Of a DNA stretch of 11,964 nt, positions 5,152 through 11,716 are shown piece by piece; position 1 is the stretch's first letter, and each line of letters begins with the position of its first letter. Source of the stretch: Avichristensenella sp031550455 (lineage in GTDB: Bacteria > Bacillota > Clostridia > Christensenellales > Aristaeellaceae); the NCBI GenBank assembly GCA_031550455.1, contig JAVBOQ010000144.1, positions 1-11,964 of the forward strand. The letters are read 5' to 3'. The translations under genes were made by a program, and so were the position numbers. The notes beneath the pieces were generated by a model that worked only from the letters and a program-made list of their open reading frames with translations, did no database searches and had not been told where the DNA came from.

Positions 5152-8019
5152 ATGAAAAAGCAAGGTCGGCCTATGCGCAGGATCAGCATCGTTGTAAGCG
5201 TGATACTGACAATCAGCGGCATTTTTGCGGTGATCACCGTCTTGAATGCTTATATAAGTTATACGAATTACAAGAACCTTTACTACCGTTACAGCAACGA
5301 AATGTGCGTCTTGAACAACCAGCGCGCATCGCTGATGATCGACGGCGACGCCGTCGCTGCGTATGCGAAGACGCAGGTTGTCGACGACGCGTACAAGGCC
5401 TTTTCCAAACGGCTGGATGACCTGCAGGAAAACCTGAACATCCGCTACTTTTATATCATTGCGGACACCGGAGATCCGGAGACGCTTTTGTACATCTATG
5501 ATTCGGGCACGAACGCGAAAGGCGGCTACGCCCTCGGGATGACCGACCTGAAAAGCGAGTATCCGGGCTATGAGCAGGTATATGCAACCGGGCTGCCGTT
5601 TGAAAAGGCCGAGTACTATAAGGGCGATTACGGCGAGCTGTATTATCTGTATTCGCCCATCAAGGATTCGAGCGGTCAGGTCGTCGCGTTTGTCGGAACG
5701 GATTTTGACATCACGCCGATGTACGATCAGGTAGGCGCGTATCGAGACACGGTGATCGGCGTCGGGCTCATCGCGCTCGCGCTGTTCGCGCTCACGCTGA
5801 GCACCGTGCTTCGCCGGACGGTCATCAAGCCGCTCCGCCATATCATTCAAAGCGCGGACCGCCTTTCAAAGGGAGAAATCGACGTTGGAAACGCGTGCGT
5901 CGCGCGGAACAGCAAGGAGATTGACCAGCTTTCAAACGCGTTCCAATCCGTTTCCAGAAGCGTCAGCGGCCTGCTGACGGACACCGACAACATTCTGCAC
6001 GCGGTGCGCAACGGCATGCTCGGCGCGCGGGCCAGGGCCACGGATTATCAGGGCGACTACCGCCGGATTATTGACAGCATCAACAAGACGATCGAAACCA
6101 TCAACCATCATTTTGACTCGGTGCCGGAGGCGATATCGTTTTTCGACACGGATCGGACGATGGTGTACGGGAACCAGTCAATGCTCGCGTTCATCGAGCG
6201 TCACAGTCGCTTCCTTGGCAACCGGGACATTTTCACCGCGCTGAACCTTGGCGACTTTGACATGTCCGCGGACCGCGAAAGATATTCCGAGCGGATGCTC
6301 TCGCTTCAGGCGGACGACCGCACGGAAACGACCTATACGCTGTCGACGCATCCGGTGTTTGCGAACGGGACGCGCGAGGTTGCCTGCGTCATGCTGGTGC
6401 TGTCGGACATCACGATGCTCTTTGAGGCGCGGAACAGCGCGGAGGCCGCCAGCCACGCCAAGAGCGACTTCCTGTCGCGCATGAGCCACGAGATCAGAAC
6501 GCCGATGAACGCGATCATCGGCATGACGACGATCGGCAAAAACGCGCGGGATCCGGAACGAATGCAGTACTGCCTGACCAAGATTGACGACGCTTCGAAG
6601 CATCTGCTCGGGATCATCAACGATATCCTCGACATGTCCAAGATCGAGGCGAACAAGCTGGAGCTGATCGAGGAGCCGTTCAATCTGGAGCGCACGCTGG
6701 AGACCATTTGCGACGTGATCAACGTCAAGGCGGAGGAGAAGAAGCTCAATCTTTTTGTCAACATCGACCCGGGTGTGCCGACGGAAGTCGTGGGCGACGA
6801 ACTGCGGCTGTCGCAGGTTATCACCAACCTTTTGTCAAATGCGGTCAAGTTCACGCCGGATCACGGCAGCATACACCTAAACATCCGGCGCGTGTCCGGC
6901 ACGGAGCTTCAGAGCGAACTGTATGTCGAGGTGATCGATACCGGCATAGGCATCGCGGCGGATCAGATCGCGAGGCTGTTCACCTCGTTTGAGCAGGCGG
7001 AAGGGAGCATCGCGCGCCGGTTTGGCGGAACGGGCCTCGGCCTCGTCATCTCCAAACGGATCGTCGAGCTGATGGGCGGCGCGATCGGCGTCCGCAGCAA
7101 CCCGGGCGAAGGCAGTTGTTTCCATTTCACGGTGCTTCTCAAGCACAACAGCGCAGCGGTTCACCGCAGGCGCTTTGAACGGAACGACTATCGCGCGCTG
7201 CGCGTACTCGTCATCGACGACGATCAGGCGGTGCTTGACTACTTCACGCGCGTCTTCACCGACTTCGGCATGCGCTGCGACCTGGCCGCCAACGGCGAGG
7301 ATGCGATCAAAAAGGCGCAGGCATCCTTCGACAACGAAGCGCCGTATCACATTATCTTTGTCGACTATTTTATGGAAGGGCTGGACGGCGTCGAGACGAC
7401 GCGCCGGATACGGCAGGTGTTGGGCGGCGGTGTCAGCGTGATCATGATCTCGATGGCCGCGTGGAGCGAAATCGCGGACCGCGCCAGGGAGGTCGGCATC
7501 CTGAAATATCTCGCGAAACCGTTGTTTCAGTCCGCGATTTTTAACGTGATGAACGATATCGTCACGACTGGCGGACTGATCGCCGACGCGCCGGCCGCGC
7601 GCGGCCCGGGCGCAGTCAGGCCGACGTATAGCCGATGCCGCATGCTGTTGGTCGAAGACATCGAGATCAACCGCGAGATCGCGCTGACGCTGCTGGAAGA
7701 GACAAAGATACAGATTGACTGCGCGGAAAACGGCATCGAGGCCGTGCGCCTGTTTGAGGAGGCGCAGGGCCGGTATGATGTGGTGCTGATGGACGTGCAA
7801 ATGCCGCTGATGGACGGACTGGCCGCGACGCGCGTCATCCGTGGGCTCGACCTGCCCGGCGCCAAGGCGACGCCGATCATCGCGATGACGGCCAACGCGT
7901 TCAAAGAGGACGTCGAGGCGTGCAAAGCGGCCGGCATGAACGATCATATCAGCAAGCCGATCGACGTCGCGGATCTGTATGAAAAGATCGGCAGGTATTT
8001 GGGCGACAAGCGCGATTGA
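5152..8019 (+). CDS. Hybrid sensor histidine kinase (Cache-like-HAMP-PAS-HisKA-HATPase-REC-REC)
   Basis: 955 residues from the start chosen here. Transmembrane helix about 11-31; extracytoplasmic Cache-like sensor about 32-200, Tyr-rich with a GQVVAFVGTDFDITPMY ending; helix 201-221; HAMP about 222-275; a segment (284-310, NGMLGARARATDYQGDY) resembling the repeated HAMP-like regions of chemoreceptors; PAS about 321-425; HisKA with SHEIRTPMNAIIGM and His446; HATPase_c with N563, DTGIGI at 596 and GGTGLGL at 625. Receiver 1 has D689/D690, phospho-Asp738 in the atypical context DYFMEGLDG, and K789. Receiver 2 has phospho-Asp881 (DVQMPLMDG) and K935. The catalytic residues are complete. The frame stays open up to a GTG at 5074, but that codon directly abuts the predicted -10 box and lies upstream of the likely transcript start. 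ATG 5152 (MKKQGRPMRR) and ATG 5173 (AAGGT 6 bases upstream) are the realistic starts; choosing 5152 is a judgement. From HisKA onward it is paralogous to the preceding kinase, while the sensor halves differ. Signal and partner proteins are unknown. Confidence 0.94.
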   Translation: MKKQGRPMRRISIVVSVILTISGIFAVITVLNAYISYTNYKNLYYRYSNEMCVLNNQRASLMIDGDAVAAYAKTQVVDDAYKAFSKRLDDLQENLNIRYFYIIADTGDPETLLYIYDSGTNAKGGYALGMTDLKSEYPGYEQVYATGLPFEKAEYYKGDYGELYYLYSPIKDSSGQVVAFVGTDFDITPMYDQVGAYRDTVIGVGLIALALFALTLSTVLRRTVIKPLRHIIQSADRLSKGEIDVGNACVARNSKEIDQLSNAFQSVSRSVSGLLTDTDNILHAVRNGMLGARARATDYQGDYRRIIDSINKTIETINHHFDSVPEAISFFDTDRTMVYGNQSMLAFIERHSRFLGNRDIFTALNLGDFDMSADRERYSERMLSLQADDRTETTYTLSTHPVFANGTREVACVMLVLSDITMLFEARNSAEAASHAKSDFLSRMSHEIRTPMNAIIGMTTIGKNARDPERMQYCLTKIDDASKHLLGIINDILDMSKIEANKLELIEEPFNLERTLETICDVINVKAEEKKLNLFVNIDPGVPTEVVGDELRLSQVITNLLSNAVKFTPDHGSIHLNIRRVSGTELQSELYVEVIDTGIGIAADQIARLFTSFEQAEGSIARRFGGTGLGLVISKRIVELMGGAIGVRSNPGEGSCFHFTVLLKHNSAAVHRRRFERNDYRALRVLVIDDDQAVLDYFTRVFTDFGMRCDLAANGEDAIKKAQASFDNEAPYHIIFVDYFMEGLDGVETTRRIRQVLGGGVSVIMISMAAWSEIADRAREVGILKYLAKPLFQSAIFNVMNDIVTTGGLIADAPAARGPGAVRPTYSRCRMLLVEDIEINREIALTLLEETKIQIDCAENGIEAVRLFEEAQGRYDVVLMDVQMPLMDGLAATRVIRGLDLPGAKATPIIAMTANAFKEDVEACKAAGMNDHISKPIDVADLYEKIGRYLGDKRD

Positions 8020-8033
8020 GGGAAAAGGAAGCG

Positions 8034-8075
8034 AAAAGGGGGCTGGCGCGCTCGGGAATACGCCAGCCCCCTTTT
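8034..8075. terminator. Bidirectional intrinsic terminator
   Basis: AAAAGGGGGCTGGCG (8034-8048) pairs perfectly with CGCCAGCCCCCTTTT (8061-8075): a 15-bp stem with a 12-base loop and A/T runs at its base on both strands. It sits between the stop codons of two converging genes (8019 on the plus strand, 8086 on the minus strand) and can end transcription of both. Confidence 0.92.
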
Positions 8076-8085
8076 CACTTGTTGC

Positions 8086-9564
8086 TTACTTCCCCTTGAC
8101 GACTCTCTGGTACCACTCGTTCATCTCCTGCTCGACCTTGTCAAACCCGGCCGCGCGGTAGTCGGCGATGAACGTATCCCACGCGTCGACCGGCTGCTCG
8201 CCGTAGATGATGTCGAGGATCACCTTGGTTTCCTTGGTTTTCCAGTCCGCCTTGTCCAGTTCGTCCATCGTCGCGACGCGGTGGCCGATGTGCTTTTCGA
8301 GCACATTGACGGTGGTCGCGTATTCGAGGTTCACGCGTACAAACTCGGCGTCTTCGGGCGACAGCGCCTTGGAGACGTAGAAGTCGATGTCCGGGCGGCG
8401 CAGGAACGCGAAATAGTTGCGCCAGGTGTTGTACTTGTTGAACTCCTCGGTGTAGACCATCTCGCCGTCCGCCATGTTGTAGTGGATGCCTTCGACGCCG
8501 TTGACGAGGATCGGCCAGCCTTCGTCGGACAGGCACCAGTCAAAGAAATCGACGACCTTCTGCGGGTCCTTGCAGGCCGCGGTGACGCCGTAGACCCACC
8601 AGACGCCGGTCGTGGTCGAGTTCGGGGCCTGCACCTTGCCGGTTTCGACGTTCGCGGGCGGATAGGCGTAGGCAAGCTCGGCGGTCGGCACGTTGACCTT
8701 CAGCGCGTCGCGGTCGCGCGGAACCCAGCCAATGTATTCGCCGTGGATCGCGTGCTCGCCGTTTAAGAACTTGTCGCGCTCGGTCTTGTTGACGAGCAGT
8801 TCCGGGTCGATGACGCCGTCCGCCATCAGCTTCGTGACGATTTCGAGGCCCTTTTTGAACCCGTCGCCGGCGTAGCGCGTGTGGTAAATGTTGCCCTCGG
8901 CGTTCTCCTGCCAGCCGAAGTCCGCGCCGTACGCGCGGGCGAAGTACTGCACGAGGCCATAGGAGTTTTCATTGCCGCTCCAGGCGTAGGTGTCCGCGAC
9001 GCCGTTCCCGTCCGGGTCTTCCTTCGCGAACCTGTACAACATCTCGACGAACCCGTCGACGTCGGCGGGCACTTTTTCAATGCCGAGCTTGTCCATCCAG
9101 TCCTTGCGGATCTCGAAGCCGTCGCCGCGGTTTAAGGACGACCGCGGGATCGCGGTGATGGTGCCGTCGTCGTTAGTGCAGTACTGCATCGCGACGTCGG
9201 TCGTGTACTTCTTGATGTTCTCGGCGGTCGCAAGGTACGGCGTCAGGTCGATCAGCATGCCCTGCTCGACCGCGGCGCGGTACTGCTTGTCGTCGATGTT
9301 TTCAAACATGACGACGTCCGGCAGGTCGCCCGACGAAAGCTGCATGTTGCGGCTCTCGACGAAGCTGGTGGACGGCGGGATGATCAGCTCGATGTCGACG
9401 TTCGCGAGCTTTTCGATCTCGGGCAGCACCGGGTTGTCCTCGGTGTAGTCGGCCGGCAGCGAGACGATCATCGTGATCTTGGTCGGCGCTTCGGCCGCCG
9501 CCATCGAGGGCAGCAGCGCGGCCGCCATCAGGACGCACAGCAACAGGGAAACCGTCTTTTTCAT
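8086..9564 (-). CDS. Extracellular solute-binding protein of a sugar ABC importer (family 1, LplA/YtcQ-like)
   Basis: 492 residues, the usual length for large oligosaccharide-binding proteins of this group. The N-terminus MKKTVSLLLCVLMAAALLPSMAAAEAP is a secretion signal with a basic start, a hydrophobic core and a likely cleavage after AAA (residue 24). The mature part begins with the family-typical segments for substrate-binding lobes, including LPDVVMFENIDDKQY and a DPDGNGVADTY loop at 183-193 that resembles a calcium-binding loop of this family. It captures a carbohydrate outside the membrane and delivers it to the two permeases encoded upstream. Lipoproteins of this family usually carry a lipobox Cys right after the signal; here the only nearby Cys (C10) lies inside the hydrophobic core, so no lipobox is evident. 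The ribosome-binding site GGAGGT, 6 bases from the ATG, supports the start. It is the last gene of the operon, before the shared terminator. The exact sugar cannot be read from the sequence; plant polysaccharide fragments are a guess by analogy. Confidence 0.93.
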   Translation of the reverse strand: MKKTVSLLLCVLMAAALLPSMAAAEAPTKITMIVSLPADYTEDNPVLPEIEKLANVDIELIIPPSTSFVESRNMQLSSGDLPDVVMFENIDDKQYRAAVEQGMLIDLTPYLATAENIKKYTTDVAMQYCTNDDGTITAIPRSSLNRGDGFEIRKDWMDKLGIEKVPADVDGFVEMLYRFAKEDPDGNGVADTYAWSGNENSYGLVQYFARAYGADFGWQENAEGNIYHTRYAGDGFKKGLEIVTKLMADGVIDPELLVNKTERDKFLNGEHAIHGEYIGWVPRDRDALKVNVPTAELAYAYPPANVETGKVQAPNSTTTGVWWVYGVTAACKDPQKVVDFFDWCLSDEGWPILVNGVEGIHYNMADGEMVYTEEFNKYNTWRNYFAFLRRPDIDFYVSKALSPEDAEFVRVNLEYATTVNVLEKHIGHRVATMDELDKADWKTKETKVILDIIYGEQPVDAWDTFIADYRAAGFDKVEQEMNEWYQRVVKGK

Positions 9565-9598
9565 GGGGATACCTCCTATTGTTTTTCGGTTTGTTCAA

Positions 9599-9613
9599 GC
9601 GCGCGCCGCGCGC
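9599..9613 (-). other. Short GC-rich stem-loop between permease and binding-protein genes
   Basis: GCGCGC (9599-9604) and GCGCGC (9608-9613) can pair around a 3-base loop in the 64-base gap before the binding-protein gene. There is no U-run on the minus strand, so it is not a complete terminator. It might slow decay or mark a processing point, giving more binding protein than permease. This is inference from position only, and such alternating GC runs also arise by chance in GC-rich DNA. Confidence 0.3.
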
Positions 9614-9628
9614 GTTCCGACGGAATAG

Positions 9629-10525
9629 TTACCCTTTGACCGCGCCGACCATGACGCCCTTGACAAAATAGCGCTGCAGGAACGGGTACACCAGCAGGAT
9701 CGGCAGCACGGTCACGACGATCGCGGCGGTGATCAGCGTCTGCGTGTACACGATCTGCCCGACCTCGGCCGCGTCCTGGTTGGCGGTCGTCGACGCGTTG
9801 AGGATCAGTTCGCGCAGCAACAGTTGAAGCGTCCACATGTCGCGGCGGGTGGTATACAGCACCGCGCGCAGGTAGATGTTCCAGTTGCCGACCGCGTAAA
9901 ACAGCGCGATCGAGGCGATCGAGGGCAGCGACAGCGGGATGATCACGCTCCAGAGGATGCGGATGTCGGTGGCGCCGTCGATGTGCGCGCTCTCTTCGAG
10001 GCTGTCGGGAATGCCGGCGAAGAAGTTCTTCATCAGGATCATGTTGTACGCGGATACAGCGCCCGGCAGGAACAGCGCGCCGTAGGTGTTGATCAGGCCG
10101 AGCTGCCGCACGACGATGTAATTGGGGATCATGCCGCCGCTGAACATCATCGTGAAGACGACGAGCGTCATCACGAAACGGTTGCCGCGCAGCCACGCTT
10201 TCGACAGCGGGTACGCCATCAGCGTCGTCAGTACGACGTTCAGCGCCGTGCCCGCCAGCGTCACGATGACGGTGTTCCGGTACGACGAGTAGATCAGCGG
10301 GGTGCGGAGGATCGCGCCATAGGCGTTGAAGTTGATGTCCCGCGGGAAAAACATCGTCGGGTTGCGGATGAAGGTGGTGTATTCGCTCATCGACGTGGCC
10401 AGCACGTTGAGGAACGGATACAGCGTGATCAGCGTGAAAAAAACCAGCGCCAGATTGCGCAGAAGCATCAGCAGCATCGACAGCGGCTTTCGCCGGATTC
10501 TGTTGCGCGGAACCGTCTTCACCAT
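9629..10525 (-). CDS. Carbohydrate ABC transporter permease (LplC/YtcP-like)
   Basis: 298 residues with six predicted membrane helices. The EAA-type cytoplasmic loop is ESAHIDGATDIRILWSVIIPL (E178, D183-G184-A185), which docks the ATPase. The C-terminus QRYFVKGVMVGAVKG is the hallmark ending of LplC/YtcP-type permeases. It forms the channel of the importer with the neighbouring permease. The start ATG shares its A with the TGA stop of the upstream permease gene (TGATG, a 1-base overlap), and an AGGGGGG ribosome-binding site lies within the end of that gene, so the two are probably translationally coupled. Full length, no defect seen. Confidence 0.95.
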   Translation of the reverse strand: MVKTVPRNRIRRKPLSMLLMLLRNLALVFFTLITLYPFLNVLATSMSEYTTFIRNPTMFFPRDINFNAYGAILRTPLIYSSYRNTVIVTLAGTALNVVLTTLMAYPLSKAWLRGNRFVMTLVVFTMMFSGGMIPNYIVVRQLGLINTYGALFLPGAVSAYNMILMKNFFAGIPDSLEESAHIDGATDIRILWSVIIPLSLPSIASIALFYAVGNWNIYLRAVLYTTRRDMWTLQLLLRELILNASTTANQDAAEVGQIVYTQTLITAAIVVTVLPILLVYPFLQRYFVKGVMVGAVKG

Positions 10526-11463
10526 CAGAGGATCCCCCCTTCGCCGAGCCTGCGGGAGATCGCGTTGCAGGTGAGCAGCATCACCATGCCGACGACCGAC
10601 TGGAAAAGGCCCACCGCGGTCGCGAAGTCAAACCGGGAATCCCTGATCGCGACGCGGTAGACGTAGGTTTCGAACACGTCGCCGACGTCCATCACCAGGT
10701 TGTTGAGCATCACGAACATCTGGTCGAAGTTATTGCCGAGGATCGTGCTGGTACGGAGCAGCAGCATCACGACGATCGTGGATTTGATGCCGGGCATCGT
10801 CACGTGCCATGTCTGCCGGAGCCGGTTCGCGCCGTCGATGACCGCGGCCTCGTACAGCGTCGGGTCGATGTTCGTCAGCGCGGCGAGGTAGATGATCGTG
10901 CCCCAGCCCGCGCTTTTCCAGATGTCGGACGCGACGATGATCGTGCGGAAATATTGCGGTTTGGCGAGGAAATAAATGGGCTCGCCGCCGAACTGCTTGA
11001 TCAGCAGGTTGACAACGCCGCCGTTCGGCGACAGGAGCTGCGTCAAAAGCCCCGCGATGACCACCCAGGAAACGAAGTGCGGCAGGTAGATGATCGTCTG
11101 CACGGTGCGCTTGAACGGCGCGCGCTTGACCTCGTTGAGCAAAAGCGCCAGCAGGATCGGCGCGGGAAAACCCCAGAACAGCTTGTAGAGGCTGATCAGG
11201 ACGGAGTTCTGCAGAAGCTTTCCGAAGGCGTCCGACGAGAACAGCTCCTGAAAGTGCTGGAAGCCGACCCAGGGACTGGCCGCGATGCCGCGGAACAGCG
11301 CGAATTTCTTAAACGCGATCACGATGCCGTACATGGGCCAGTAATGAAAGATGGCGAAGAAGGCGAGCCCCGGAATGAGCATCAGGTAGAGCCAATAATG
11401 TTTTGCGACGTGCTTGCCCAGCGTTTCGCGGCGGATCCTGCGCGGCGCGGCGTTCGCGGTCAT
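10525..11463 (-). CDS. Sugar ABC transporter permease (LplB/YteP-like)
   Basis: 312 residues, first gene of the importer operon. The N-terminal pattern HYWLYLMLIPGLAFFAIFHYWPMYGIVIAF is typical of LplB/YteP permeases. The EAA loop YEAAVIDGANRLRQTWHVTMPG begins at E205 and has D210-G-A. It pairs with the next permease as a membrane heterodimer. The frame stays open upstream to 11556, but that extension covers the predicted promoter and has no ribosome-binding site. The ATG at 11463 follows AAAGGAGG by 7 bases and gives the usual family length, so I chose it. No ATP-binding subunit is encoded nearby; related importers in Bacillus subtilis share the general ATPase MsmX, and the same is likely here. 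Confidence 0.95.
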   Translation of the reverse strand: MTANAAPRRIRRETLGKHVAKHYWLYLMLIPGLAFFAIFHYWPMYGIVIAFKKFALFRGIAASPWVGFQHFQELFSSDAFGKLLQNSVLISLYKLFWGFPAPILLALLLNEVKRAPFKRTVQTIIYLPHFVSWVVIAGLLTQLLSPNGGVVNLLIKQFGGEPIYFLAKPQYFRTIIVASDIWKSAGWGTIIYLAALTNIDPTLYEAAVIDGANRLRQTWHVTMPGIKSTIVVMLLLRTSTILGNNFDQMFVMLNNLVMDVGDVFETYVYRVAIRDSRFDFATAVGLFQSVVGMVMLLTCNAISRRLGEGGIL

Positions 11464-11470
11464 CCTGTCG

Positions 11471-11478
11471 CCTCCTTT
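11471..11478 (-). promoter_or_regulatory. Strong ribosome-binding site deciding the first permease start
   Basis: AAAGGAGG on the minus strand lies 7 bases before the ATG at 11463. It argues against the longer reading frame that begins 31 codons upstream. Confidence 0.85.
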
Positions 11479-11509
11479 CGTCGCTGTGCATGGCATATAC
11501 GTTATTTCA

Positions 11510-11538
11510 ATAATAAACGAAAATGACATTTGTGGAAA
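11510..11538 (-). promoter_or_regulatory. Candidate promoter of the importer operon
   Basis: On the minus strand TTTCCA (11533-11538, four of six to TTGACA) is followed after 17 bases by TATTAT (11510-11515, five of six to TATAAT). The transcript would start near 11503 with a leader of about 40 bases before the first permease. The weak -35 is what one expects of an activated promoter, and it lies inside an inverted repeat. Confidence 0.55.
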
Positions 11539-11546
11539 CACCACAA
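11530..11546. promoter_or_regulatory. Inverted repeat over the importer -35 box (candidate operator)
   Basis: TTGTGG-AAACA-CCACAA is a perfect 6-bp inverted repeat with a 5-base centre. Allowing one bulged base, the arms extend outward to ACATT on the left and TGT on the right (about 11525-11549). It covers the candidate -35 of the importer operon, so a bound regulator would directly affect initiation. The binding protein is unknown. It does not fit the usual catabolite-control (cre) consensus. Confidence 0.5.
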
Positions 11547-11630
11547 TGTTAACCAAAATGGTATACTATTTTGACATAGTTCACCGTCCGACCCACCGGC
11601 GCGGCGCGCGCGCAAAAATTGCACCAAGCA

Positions 11631-11662
11631 TGTCAAGATGTTTGGCCCATCTTCAATTGACA
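11631..11662. promoter_or_regulatory. Nested inverted repeat upstream of the response-regulator promoter
   Basis: Inner arms AAGATG (11635-11640) and CATCTT (11648-11653) flank a 7-base centre. Outer arms TGTCAA (11631-11636) and TTGACA (11657-11662) are also complementary, though out of register by a few bases. It lies directly upstream of, and overlaps, the -35 box, a typical activator position. The significance is uncertain. Confidence 0.35.
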
Positions 11663-11686
11663 GCCGCAAACGGCTGTCACTATAAT
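11657..11686 (+). promoter_or_regulatory. Consensus sigma-A promoter of the response-regulator gene
   Basis: Both boxes are perfect: TTGACA (11657-11662), an 18-base spacer, and TATAAT (11681-11686). The start would be near 11693, leaving a leader of about 24 bases that contains the ribosome-binding site AGGAGGG (11704-11710). A promoter this close to consensus would be strong unless repressed. Confidence 0.85.
11658..11679. promoter_or_regulatory. Perfect palindromic operator between -35 and -10 of the regulator promoter
   Basis: TGACAGCCG (11658-11666) and CGGCTGTCA (11671-11679) form a perfect 9-bp inverted repeat around CAAA. It fills the spacer and overlaps the -35 box. It lies upstream of the predicted transcript start, so it acts as DNA rather than RNA. 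This is a classic repressor position; the protein that binds is unknown. Confidence 0.7.
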
Positions 11687-11716
11687 AGAACCAAGCGCCG
11701 GAGAGGAGGGATCGCG

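Larger units (their letters stand above)
11524..11679. repeat. Five TGTCA/TGACA motifs in the divergent control region
   Basis: TGACA occurs at 11524-11528, 11572-11576 and 11658-11662; TGTCA occurs at 11631-11635 and 11675-11679. By a simple base-composition estimate about half a copy would be expected in a stretch this long. One of the five is part of the -35 TTGACA of the regulator gene. They may be half-sites for a shared regulator, possibly the response regulator encoded alongside. Confidence 0.35.

Noticed and set aside
4759..5850. 363-codon minus-strand frame across the gap between the kinases
   Set aside because: It spans two kinase ends and the promoter region in antisense, has no domain and no ribosome-binding site, and its composition is that of a shadow frame.
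6877..7947. 356-codon minus-strand frame opposite the second kinase
   Set aside because: It is antisense to the HATPase and receiver motifs with intact catalytic residues, and is a shadow of GC-rich codons.
10804..11526. Plus-strand frames opposite the permeases (also 9824-10660)
   Set aside because: They oppose complete permeases with EAA loops, and their products are charged, His/Arg/Asp-rich shadow sequences.
11571..11599. Second plus-strand promoter starting from TTGACA at 11571
   Set aside because: No -10-like box lies 16-18 bases downstream; the sequence there is GC-rich.
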